Shown: in pieces, positions 45,777 through 56,236 of the stretch | How the letters are laid out: each line of letters starts with the position of its first letter | Position numbering within the stretch: the stretch's first letter is position 1 | Source: Stemphylium vesicarium | Taxonomy: Eukaryota; Ascomycota; Dothideomycetes; Pleosporales; Pleosporaceae | DNA length: 64,000 bases | Assembly: GCA_004380135.1 (NCBI GenBank) | Contig: QXCR01000134.1 | Coordinates: 1 to 64,000, forward strand | Reading direction: 5' to 3' | Notes under the pieces: generated by a model | Seen by the model: only the letters and a program-made list of their open reading frames with translations | The model's database searches: none | What the model was told of the DNA's origin: nothing | Position numbers and translations under genes: made by a program

Positions 45777-46498
45777 AACAGACGTGGCCTCAGATTCCCC
45801 GAGATATGCAGCAGCAATATCGCAATCACAATGAGCTATCGAATAGCTGTGCGTTACTTGCTGGATTCGGGCTACCATGAGAAGAAGCCGCGGCCACCGC
45901 TTTGGTGTATCGTGCGTCAAAGCCAGCAGGATGCTTGAAACCCCGTTTGTTTCGTCGCGAAACGCGACTTGCGATCATGAAAACCCATGTTACTTCCGAC
46001 TTGACGCACCAGTCTCCGATAGAGCGCGGAATGTTTTGACGGCGGTGGCATGATGCGGCTTGACAAGCTTTGGGCCATGGGTCATCACTGGTAGCCGCAC
46101 CAATGCAGCGCTGTGGCCACAACTGTCGCAGCGAGGAGGATCGATGATCACAGGGTCCGCATGGACATCGAGACCTGTCGATTGAGCACCAAATCGACCC
46201 ATTACGATATCGAGCAACTCACCGCTAGCACCGCATTCCTGTGTCTATGTCATGCAATATCGCAACATGTCGACCGCGTTCATCCATGCACTCGAAACAT
46301 CCGGCGATAGATCTGCGTAGAACAGGATCTACGTCATACAGCAAGCTAGCTAGACTGTATTTACATAGAGCGTCGTTCTGAATTGATTACATGGCGAGAA
46401 CTATGGGTACCCGTCGCCCGCCGTTGCATGTTGGCCGTCTTGAGCATCGCCACCCGTATCGCTAGCATCGTCTTGACCCCGTGCGAACCTACACAAAC
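45777..46498. other. intergenic
   Basis: No gene recognised between the regulator and the SUR7-like gene; small frames on both strands have no features. Confidence 0.5.
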
Positions 46499-47606
46499 AT
46501 GAACGAGATCGATGAGACGTTTTACTGCGATAAGGAAATATCCATCGAACCTGACCTTGGCGATTTGCGAAAGTCTACTGACAAGGCTTTGCCAGCACCA
46601 CCCAAGACGCCAAAGAGGGTCTTGATGAAATACAGATTTTCAGCTATGTTTTCTATCGCATTCGCGGTCACAGGCTTTCTTCTTACCTTGGTACTGATAC
46701 TAGCGGGGGGCGATGCACACACCTTTGGTGGTCAGTATCTGGTCGCGGTATGCTCTCCCCAAGTCGGTGCCGAGATCGTGGACTTACGCATCATAGCTGA
46801 ACACTTCCGCCGTGGGCAAAACATCAACGCAGCAGGAGGCGGTATCCGTTAGCGCATCTAGTGGCGTGAACGATACGGGGATGGCACGTGCATACTATCT
46901 CTATGTCCAAGGGGTGTGCACAGGCTCTCCAGCCAACAGCGAGGGAAGCGCTTCCAACATCATCGTTGAAAACTGCGAAACCTATGCCGAGGCAAACGCA
47001 AGTAAGTGAGATGTCAATTCGGACGTACCTCATACCCTTGGCTAATCGGGCCATACAGGATTAACAATGTTGAAGTCCTCGGCCGAGGCAGTACCCGAAA
47101 ACCTCACGTCACCCTTGAGCCTAGTCGCGAGGTCATTGAACATCCTCTCAACCACGCTAGCTAGTGTGCGAATAGCCGTGTTTGCCTCGCTCATCGTCTC
47201 CCTCGTTGGTTCAGCTCTGTCGGCCATATCAGCTATCCCAGCAATCTTCTTTCCCCACTCCAGGCTTCTTGCCTACTTTAATATTTTCTGGCCGCTTCTC
47301 GCGAGTAACTTTGCTTTCTTGGCTTCTACTCTTCTCACCGTCTTGATAGCGGGCGTCTTCGTGGCAGTCGGCCGTGTGGTCGATGTGGCTGATGTAGAGG
47401 TCCAACAAGGCGCATCGGTATTGCTTCTCGCGTGGCTTGCATGGTTACTGACTTCGTTATCGCTGGTTTATTGGGGGCTTGTCTGGTTTGTGGAGGTGAG
47501 GAGGTCGAGTTTCATCAAGAGGAAGAGGGGTGAGGATGAGGTGGGGAATTGGAGGGGTATAGGGAAGGAAATGTGGAGGGATGTCAAGGGTAGAAAAGCA
47601 GTATGA
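46499..47606 (+). CDS. SUR7/PalI-like four-span membrane protein
   Basis: Three exons (46499-46747, 46797-47001, 47059-47606) encode 333 residues. A polar N-terminus leads into span 1 (I-A-F-A-V-T-G-F-L-L-T-L-V-L). A loop of roughly 120 residues contains A-R-A-Y-Y-L-Y-V-Q-G-V-C-T-G, resembling the Y-L-W-G-Y-C pattern of the SUR7 family. Spans 2-4 follow at S-L-I-V-S-L-V-G-S-A-L, N-F-A-F-L-A-S-T-L-L and L-L-L-A-W-L-A-W-L-L. The tail is basic and cytoplasmic. SUR7 and PalI proteins organise plasma-membrane eisosome domains or sense ambient pH. Assignment rests on topology and the loop motif, so it is family-level only. Confidence 0.78.
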
Positions 47607-48209
47607 ATGAAGAGTTTACTCAAGTGTTTTCCCCTAGCGTGGCTTGTGAATTCCGCCGAGCGAAGGGTATATAGACGCGGTTGTGCTATACGCACCAAGA
47701 TGACAGCGAAAGGCAGATGATCACATTGGGTATGGCCTGTAGAGACACGTGTATATTCATGTGGAAGGAGTTCAATGGTATCAAATATTGTTTCTAACAA
47801 CAAAGCAAGATGTAGGGCGAACCTGCCTTGTACAAGCAAAGAACGAAGTAGGTAGATGCAATAATTCGCGCCAATTTCCGCCAAACCATTTCTCTGAGGA
47901 AAATAGCGAAGGGATTAAAATCAGCCCCAGACTAATTCAGCTGAATGACTAGAGAAAACAGTTCCAGAATTGACTTTTCCGCCCTTAGCTGCGAACATGA
48001 ATTTTGGTGTCAAGAGAGACTAAGGTGATGGTGTTCTAGAAGACGGTGCGCACGTTCCTCCGCTAGTGGGGTGGCGATTGAAAAGTGGGTTTTGGCCCAC
48101 CGCCTGCGACTAGCGCCCAGCTCAGGGTCTAAAGCACTCCACAAACCTCTAGAGCTCAACCCCTCTGCTCTTCACACACTTTCTGCAATTGTTTCTTACA
48201 GCCGTCATC
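47607..48209. other. intergenic, desaturase upstream region
   Basis: No gene. The last 100 bases are C/T- and A/C-rich, like a leader of the desaturase gene. Confidence 0.5.
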
Positions 48210-49425
48210 ATGCGGTCTTCGGTCTCTACTGCTACAGTGCCATCGAAGGAGCCTGTTCCTCGAGGCTTTACGGTTAAAGCCCAGAAACAGGAAGAGGCAA
48301 AGGTGGAAAATGAACACAACCACTTCTTCTGGACATACACCGAGGAGCCACACAGGACACGTCGAATGGCCATTATCAAGGCACACCCAGAGGTATGATG
48401 GTCACCTGATTGTATCAATTGCTCTCTTGCTGACCCAATGACAGGTGACGAAGTTATGTGGCCCAGAGCCTCTCACCAAATATGTCGTCCTACTGGTCGT
48501 ATCGATACAAGTTGCCTGCGCATACCTCCTCCGCGATACCCCCGTGATATCCTGGCCGTTCTTCCTCACCGCATACATAATTGGCGCCACGGCGAACCAG
48601 AACCTCTTCCTCGCCATCCACGAGATATCGCACAACCTGGCCTTCCGGTCGCCAATGGCAAACAGGCTCTTTGCCGTTTTCGCCAACCTGCCAATTGGCA
48701 TCCCATACAGCGCCTCATTCAGGCCCTACCATCTCACACACCACAAGTCGCTAGGCGTCAATGGTCTTGATACCGATCTGCCGACCGCTTTCGAAGCCAT
48801 CTTCCTCGACTCTGTCGCTGGCAAGGCTTTCTTCGCTACCTTCCAGATCCTCTTCTACGCGCTTCGACCTATGTTCGTCTACGCACTGCCAATGACCAAG
48901 ATTCACCTGTTCAATGTTGTCGTACAATTGGTCTTCGACTACCTACTGGTGCAATATGCGGGTGGAAGGGCGCTGGGCTACTTGATCATGAGCAGTTTCC
49001 TCGCTGGATCCCTGCACCCCTGCGCGGGCCACTTCATTGCTGAGCACTACGTCTTCGAGAAGCCCAACAAGGACGTGTCAAACCCTGCCAATAAGATCCC
49101 GATTCCCGAGACCTATTCATACTACGGACCCCTCAACTTCTTCACCTACAATGTTGGCCTCCACAACGAGCACCATGATTTCCCCGCCATCCCGTGGACC
49201 CGTCTTCACGCGCTGAACAGGATCGCACACGACTACTACAAGGACCTACCGCAACACAAGAGCTGGGTATACGTGCTTTGGCAGTTTATCTGGGACAAGG
49301 ACATCAGCTTGTGGTGCAGAGTCAAACGCGAAGAAGGCGGACGCAAAGTCGGTGCCGCAGGTGGATGGAATGAGGAAGACTTGGGCTCCAACGAGAAGAA
49401 GGGCCCCATTCCTGGTGTCTTGTAA
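48210..49425 (+). CDS. DSD1: sphingolipid delta-4 desaturase
   Basis: Two exons (48210-48392 and 48445-49425, intron 52 bases) encode 387 residues. The N-terminal lipid-desaturase segment reads F-F-W-T-Y-T-E-E-P-H-R-T-R-R with the typical H-P-E-V-T-K-L-C-G-P-E-P. The three histidine boxes are present: H-E-I-S-H (120-124), H-L-T-H-H (157-161) and H-N-E-H-H (301-305), which bind the di-iron centre. Several spans surround them. The enzyme introduces the 4,5-trans double bond into dihydroceramide in the endoplasmic reticulum, a step towards fungal glucosylceramides. The C-terminus has polar residues and ends G-P-I-P-G-V-L. Regulation is not visible. Confidence 0.94.
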
Positions 49426-49793
49426 GATGAATTGTATCACTTGCATGGCTGGCGTTCTGAGCGGCATTACATCTACATAATGCATAGAGCATAGAAAGAA
49501 GATTTTGCTACGGAACAATTCATGCGTGAGTACTATCAAATTTGCCATGCCGTCGAACTGTTGGTAGTTGTAACATTTGACTCCCACGTGGCTGATAAGC
49601 TAGAAACCCTCCGAATTCTGTAGCCTGGAATTTGGAGCCATGTAATAAGGGTCCAGGCTGCTTGCGCAAACAAACCAGCAACATCAAAGTCGCGCTAGTC
49701 TCAGATACTCTTCCCAAACACCTCATTTAGCTTGTCCTTCCTCCTTGCTCATCACTGCCACAGTATCCCATTCGCCCAGTGTATGCCCGCACC
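49426..49793. other. intergenic
   Basis: No gene seen between the desaturase stop and the interrupted gene starting at 49794. Confidence 0.5.
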
Positions 49794-50807
49794 ATGGCAC
49801 GCCATCACGCCTCATACACATGGGATTCTGAGCAGCAAAGAAAATGGAGAAACCAGTCGTCAATGGAAGAAGAACAAGGAGAAACCAGTTTCACAACAAT
49901 CCCAGAGTTCGTCCTTTCACCTCCATCAAGAAAAATGCTCCCCCCCAGAAGCCAACCACATGCTCCACAATCCAGATCAAGCCTAGGTACACTAAGCACC
50001 CTCCCCCTCGAACTCCGCCAACTCATTTACGAACTCGCCATCGACAGCACCGCACCCATCCGTCTCCACATCAACGCCGCCCTCCTGTCAAACAGCCCCC
50101 GCGCCACGCCCGCACGCCGGTCGAGGGCGCGCGGCCGCTTCGCCCTGCTGTACGTCTGCAAAAGCGTCATGAAAGAGGTAGACTGGGTGTTACGCCACAA
50201 GCCCACCCTGCGGCTTGAGATAAACAGTGTACTGCTGGAGTACACGGCATCCCGCCGGAAGAGAACGGGCATGTGGTTTGCGGTTGCGAGGTTCCGGTAG
50301 TTTGCACTTGCGATGCCGTCGTTTGATGAACTGGGACTGGATCTTGGGCGAGAGCATTGTGTGATGTTGTTGAGGGCGGTGATACGGCAATTGCTATTTT
50401 GCTGGCGCAGACTGGGGAAACGGTGTAAGAACGGGAGGCGGCGGACGGTTAGTGTTGAGCTGGCTTCTTTTTTCGACTTCAATGGCAGTCTGGGTTTGTC
50501 TGCACGTGTGCCTTGTTCCAGCGACGACGTGCAGAGTACACGGGAAGCTACGGCGCGGATCCGCAAAGCGGTGAAGAAACTGACGGGGTTGGTGGCGGAG
50601 AATAAGGATGTTGCGGAGTGGAGTGTTATGGCTCTGGTGTGTGTTAAGGACACAGAAGGGACAGGGCTGGGCAGGAAGATGTTGAGGAAATTTCAGCGGC
50701 GGCTGCGAGAGCGTGGGGTGCAGTTTGTGGGGTTGGACAGGGAGGATGTCAGGCAGGAGGCGGAGAGGGGATCGTGTGGTGGGATGCATTTGCGTTTTCA
50801 TGACTGA
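49794..50807 (+). pseudogene. F-box-like hypothetical gene with in-frame TAG
   Basis: From ATG 49794 the frame codes for a polar N-terminus and then L-S-T-L-P-L-E-L-R-Q-L-I-Y-E-L-A, the F-box-like opening of a large fungal family. It stops at TAG 50298-50300 after V-A-R-F-R. The same frame continues at once with F-A-L-A-M-P-S-F-D-E-L-G-L-D-L-G to a stop at 50807, another 168 residues of sensible composition. No intron with proper sites removes the TAG. One C-to-T change (CAG to TAG) would explain it. Either the gene is a recent pseudogene, or a 164-168 residue truncated product is made, or there is readthrough. The function is unknown. Confidence 0.6.
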
Positions 50808-50906
50808 AAGGGGAATTTTTTACTTTGTCTATCGATCGAGGGAAGGATGCACAGTGGGTATACTGTACACGAAGGAAACCTTTGGGCCTCGTGGCGACGG
50901 TCGCGT

Positions 50907-53900
50907 TTAGCCTAGTAGACTCAGTCTCTCGAATGCCTTGACGACTGGTGCATCGCGTTTCTTGCCCACTTCTTGCAGACTATCCCACAACGTCGCATCA
51001 CCGCCCGTAGGCCTCGCCATCTCGTTTTCCCTCCCATTCGCCAGCCCCTCGGCACCTAACGTAGGCGCTCCCATCTCGGCGGGATACATCTCCCTAATCG
51101 CATCCCGACACCTATCCAGCACCTCGTTAACAGCATTAGCCACAGCATCAGCACGCTCACGCATCCCGCGTCTCACCAACCCCTCGACCAACCGCTGGAT
51201 CTCGTCTTGCATACTGTTAATCCGCTCGATAAGGCGCTCGATAGAATTCGTGAGATACTCCTCTTCATACACAGTCCCCTTCTTGCCACGGGCACGCTTC
51301 CGCTCCTCACGCCGCTTATTCTTGCTCGTCTTGCGGGTTGTGGCGGTATTAACGGTACCCGTCTGCTGCGTATACCGCGTCATGAATGTGCCGCCGGACG
51401 TCGTGTCTGTCGGGGCGAGGGAGATGTTATCGGGGATATTCGCGTCGCCGCCGGCGCCGTCGGTCATGCCTTCGTAGAAGGCCAGGGGGTCTTCTGCTTT
51501 TTTGGCGCGTAGGTCCTTGAGCCGGGGCACTTGGGCGGTGAGTTGCGTTTTCATGTCTGCTAGGAACTCGGTCATGTCTGCGCTGCGCTCGATGAGGCCG
51601 GGGTCGATGACGGAGGTGAGTAAGTCGGGGGAGCGGCGGAGTGTGACGGTGCGGATTGCTTCGCCGAAGTGGCAGCCGCGGCAGAAGAGGCGCGCTGCGG
51701 AGGCGAGGTCCGAGAGGTAGTCTAGGGTTATTGTTGCGGCTGAGTGGTAGTCTTTGGATTCTGAGAGCCCTTCTGCTAGGTCGCTGGCTATGGATGATAG
51801 CTCCTCTGCGCTCACTTCGGCGAGCATCGCGGATGATAGTGCTTCGCGCCAGAGGTTGGCGGAGCGGTAACATGGCCATGCGGAGGCGTGGTCGGAGAGG
51901 TATTCGTATGCTAGAGCGGCTTCCTTATGCTGGTTGTTTGCGCTCAGGTAGTCGGCGTACATGCGCATGATTTCTCGTAGGCGCGTGTTGTCGTATTGGT
52001 ACATGCTCAACGCTTCCGGGTAGAGATCGTATTTCTGTACGTAGTCTTGCACTTCGTCGTAAGCTTGCAGGTCCTTGAGATGCGTGAGTGCCTTTGCGCG
52101 GCGTCCGAGCTGGTCGTCGATTCGGAATTTGCGGCGGGTCTCTGGTACATCTTGGAGGGATTGTAGATGTGGAAGGTATTCTCGCGGATCCTAGAACGAT
52201 TAGGGTGATTGAAGAAAAGCGAGATCGTAGGTGGAAATACCTTTTGCGATTGCTGGGCGATGAGTAACGCTAGATCAAGGTTATAAAGTCCTAATGACGT
52301 ATCGTAGAGTTGGTTGACATCTGCAAGGAAACAGATGTGCTCAGCGGCTTTGTCAGTCAATGGGTCGCTGGATGCTGGATGGTATTAGTAACATGGAAAG
52401 TGATTGACAAGTAACACTTACCCTGTAGGCGGCCTATCATCTCTAACCCTGTCTCGAGAGCCGGGGGTGTCTTAGAGACATGGGCTGTGATGATATTTTG
52501 CAAGTGGGCATCCTTGTAGTGAGACTGCTCCAGCACCGCAAGGAAGGCATCGCAGATGCGGTTGACCTTGTTTTCCATTTGGTCCTGAGACAGTCTTGAT
52601 TTGGTCACCAGCTCCTTGGTCTTCAAGGTTTCCTTGTACATGGTTTCCGAGACATCCTCATCACTGACTGTGTTAGCTACCGTTGCATTAGTCGGTTGTA
52701 ACTTTACTTACCGAAGCTGTGCTAAGAGCAAATCAATGTGCTCCACTTTCTTGATTTGCATGATGATCTTGTCGAGACTCGCCATGAATCGCTCTGGGTC
52801 GTGATCGTGTAGGATATTAAAGTCCACACGCTGGTTGCGACATGCGAAGAAAGCTTCATCGTAGCGCTCTGCCTCGATGCTCCGTCTTATCGCGGCAAGC
52901 ACCAATGCTCGCGGGTAGATCGTCTCCAAATTACCTCGTGGCATTTGCAGTACCACTGAATAAGTTGTTGGAACGACTGTAACTATCTTGGCACCCCTTT
53001 CGATACTTCGGCATCGCTCGTCCTTTTGAGGCTCGTCCGCGGGTACTTCGAGCTCTGGAGGAAGTTAGCGCTGGTTGGGTGCTTGCAGCTACATTTTTCT
53101 TACCATCCATTTTTGCGAGATGGACGAATTTTAGCAGATGCTGAGTCGTTGTAAATATGAGATGCGCAGATGTCGCAACAAATGATGTGCAATTACGCGC
53201 CAATATCCGCTCGTTTGCGAACAAAGCTCCACTCTTGGACAAGCCAAAGGCCAGTGTCTGCAAGCGTCAGTCGATGTCAAGACAATCCAAAGTCAAAATA
53301 CATACCTGTCCCTCAAAATTGACTACTTGAACCTCGGACGCAAAGGTGGGAAATTTGTTGATGAGCAGTGTCTGAGGAGGTAAATCCGCTGCTGTCTCGT
53401 CTGCACTGATCTGATGTAATGAGCCATTCTGAAGAAGAACGTGCAGCGTCTCGTGATCTGTGCTAGATAGCAAGGTCGAAGTACTGTCAGCTTCGACTAT
53501 GGGTCCATGGGGCAGTAACATATCCCCTTCAGATCTCCAAAGGGTGCTCTCATCATTGTCCCAGCTGTCAGTAAGTACGTATATGTGGTCGTCTCCAATG
53601 AACGTGACGTGACGTGGGGAGTGGTTTGTGATTGCATCGCTCTTCCAGAGGAACGCAGGCTTCGGTATCGGGCGCTTGTTGAGATCAAGCTCGTATACAG
53701 AAAGGACACGATCAGAAAGCACGGCCATGCGAGTGCCTGACTTTGATAACGCAACATCGACAGCTTTAGACTCCAGTGTCAGAGTATGAAGGGACATTGG
53801 AGGCGGCACGTTTGCAATTCGCAGCGGTGTCAGCTTCAAAGTTACTGCAAGTGGTCAGCATCGAGGCATCCGTGAAATAGTGTCCATGACTTACGTCCGT

Positions 53901-55163
53901 CTATCGCTGCAACCATGCCGAAATCATTTGGTGGTGCGACTGAGCCAGTTGAGATCGTGGATGCGTACTCTAGTACCTGGAGTGCACCTGAATATCAATT
54001 AGCTGAGACCTGAGGTTTGGAAGGCCATATTCCCTACCTGGGGTCGAAAGAGCTACTGCCAATGGACGCTCGGAGTGCCAGTTACACATAACCGTCCGCG
54101 ACGCAACTTCCGGAAAAGGCAGCTCCTGCTTCAAGGAGTAGTGATAGTTGCTCATTGTCCAAAGCTGTACCTTGTCCGGATAAGATATCGCCAGCACATT
54201 CGAGTCACTGTTCCATTCGAGGGTCAAAGGTTTTGTGAGCGCCGCCAACTCCTCGGGGGTGAAGCGAAGATTGAATTGGCCATGGCGAAGACCATTACGC
54301 TCAAAGAACACCACCTCAACCTTCTCATCGGTGCGTCGAGTGCTTGCGATTAAGTTGCCGGATGGTCGCCAACTGAGAGCTCCTTCTAAACCGTCGACGG
54401 GCTCGCTCACGCTATCCAGCTGTCCTTCTCGAGAGTAGACCCGGATCATGCGGCGTCGGTTCTCTTCGACCTTGGTCACAGCGAACCACGCGCCATCACC
54501 TCTCCAGCTTATGGTGACGGAGCGATCTTCAAGAGGACTTAGAACACCCTCGTCGATTGTCTCGGGCACGGTTGGATCTTGGAGCGCCCTAGCCCGCTTG
54601 CCTTTGAATTGTGTCTCTTTCTTTCCCCATCCCACTGACACATGACTCGATACGTTGACATCTTCGGGTGTGAGGTTGACGCTTGCGATGTTCTCAATGT
54701 CGCGACTCATCAGTAGTAGAGTGTCTGCTTGAGTGGTGATGGCCAGGAGTTCCTCATCGGGCGACCAGGCAGCGGCTGAGATACCAGCGTCGACAGAACC
54801 CACAATTTCAACCAGTTCCTCGGTCGATGTCGGGGCTTCTCTTACAAGCACGATATCTCCTCCGGCCAGGATTAGACATGATGTCGAAGTGTCGGAGAAA
54901 TGGTGGAGGCTCAAGATAGCGTCATGGGTAAGCGAGGGCAGCGGACATGGCGCATCCCACGAAGCGATGCTCTCGAGCTTTTCCTCACCACCGTTACGGG
55001 CGTGATGCAGTCTTTTGAGTTCAATGGTCGCACGTGACTCGGAGGGTCCAAAGGCGCATACCAGTGCATTGGATGCAGCGTCCCAGGCAGTCGCCGTTAG
55101 CGGAAGTGGCTCTTCTCCGGCAAATCGCAGGAGCGATCTCCCCACAATCTTGAGGTTTCGCAT
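50907..55163 (-). CDS. ELP1: Elongator complex subunit 1 (IKI3/ELP1)
   Basis: Eight exons (55163-54038, 53987-53895, 53844-53306, 53257-53104, 53054-52712, 52663-52422, 52374-52241, 52190-50907) encode 1304 residues, the normal size for Elp1. The N-terminal two thirds are WD-like propellers (starting M-R-N-L-K-I-V, with S-V-G-W-G-K-K-E-T-Q-F and I-S-W-R-G-D-G-A-W-F as family marks). The C-terminal third is an alpha-helical, TPR-like array (Y-P-R-A-L-V-L, R-V-D-F-N-I-L-H-D, A-L-A-Y-E-Y-L) with the basic region R-R-E-E-R-K-R-A-R-G-K-K-G-T-V-Y-E-E-E-Y-L near the end, where the tRNA-binding segment lies in yeast. It scaffolds Elongator, which modifies wobble uridines of tRNA. Introns are 47-52 bases. 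Confidence 0.95.
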
Positions 55164-55634
55164 CGCTGGAAGGTCATAGGTTTGGTGGAGGGAGGAGGTG
55201 TACGTTCTCGCTGGCTCGAATTTCGGGGTGCTGTGAGTGGTCGCGAATTTTTGGTGATGCTAGCGCCGAGCTTCTACCGAAGGGTAATGCATCACATCAT
55301 CACAGTTGCTTCCAAGGTGTTGCGGATGGAACTACCAATGCGCGTGATCACAGTACCCTGTGTACATTTCGATTCTCCATTTGTCTAGTCATTATCTGAT
55401 GCGTCTCTGTAAGTAGATTGCCACGCTGAGCAAGACATGGCGCAACCCAGTGAGAACGTCATTAATTATCAGTGAGCATCACTCGGCTAGAGGTCATAGT
55501 GGACAGTTTTGAGACAGACAATGAAATTGATGCTGTGATGTCTATGCGATTTGCCCTGAGGACCGCACCGTATTCTACAGGCACTCTGTCCATGCAGTGC
55601 CAGAACCCCACGCCCATGCTTTGAAATGTTGCAT
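55164..55634. other. intergenic, ELP1 upstream and COX8 downstream
   Basis: No gene seen. This must contain the ELP1 promoter and the COX8 3' untranslated region. Confidence 0.5.
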
Positions 55635-55981
55635 CTATTTGTTCTTCTTGGTTTGCCAGACTGTAGTGGTATCACAGTTAGTATGCTGCTAGTGTTTCGT
55701 AGAATCGTGCGGAGAGCCTCACCAGCAAGGAGGAAGGGAAGGGAGAATCCGGTAGCTGTTTGCATTAGCATACGATGCGCCATTGGTGTCACTCAGACCT
55801 CACCCATGAATCCCCAGTACTTGAAGGCAAAGCCCCTCTTCAATGGGTCAAAGGGCAAGTTGCTGCGCGGGCCCTCGGGGTAGTGGTACGGGCTGGCGAA
55901 CTGAGCGCGGGTGGACTGGAAGCCGCGGCGGGCGACGAGAGTGGGGGCCGAGGCGGCGCGGAAAGTAGCACGGGCGAGCAT
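55635..55981 (-). CDS. COX8: cytochrome c oxidase subunit VIIc / Cox8
   Basis: Three small exons (55981-55804, 55755-55723, 55660-55635) encode 78 residues. The middle exon is 33 bases. The N-terminal 25 residues form an Arg/Ala-rich mitochondrial presequence (M-L-A-R-A-T-F-R-A-A-S). The mature part reads S-P-Y-H-Y-P-E-G-P-R-S-N-L-P-F, then F-A-F-K-Y-W-G-F-M, and after splicing A-T-G-F-S-L-P-F-L-L-A-V-W-Q, ending K-K-N-K. That is the one-span Cox7c/Cox8 pattern. It is an inner-membrane subunit of complex IV. Without splicing, the first exon reads only to a stop just past the membrane segment. The minus-strand bases just upstream of ATG end in CAG, so a leader intron is possible. Confidence 0.93.
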
Positions 55982-56236
55982 CTGCGGGAGTCAGTATGTG
56001 TTGCAATTGGGGCGGAATGGAGGCGTACTTTGGCTGTGTTGTAGAGTGGAGAGGATGCGGAGTTTAGTCGCGGTGGTTCGATGAGTGCAGCTTCCCACGG
56101 TCATGGCTTGGCACCTATGATGGGCCGTGCGGTATACTTTTTTGATCTCGCCCGCTGCTTTGCATGCTCTCTCCATTCCGTCGCATGACAACGCCTGACG
56201 CATACGACGAGTAGAGCGCAACGAAACTCGCCCACC
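55982..56236. promoter_or_regulatory. shared upstream region of COX8 and MTR4
   Basis: COX8 (minus) and MTR4 (plus) start 255 bases apart, head to head, so this stretch must carry both promoters. On the minus strand it contains a CCAAT (within CCAATTGC near 56004-56011), a motif bound by the HAP complex in respiratory genes, although it may lie within a COX8 leader intron. The MTR4 start has a good fungal context (CCCACCATGG). Confidence 0.6.

Noticed and set aside
51427..51879. Long frame antisense to ELP1, Arg/Pro-rich
   Set aside because: Composition is that of a shadow of the ELP1 coding strand; ELP1 itself is a clear full-length gene.
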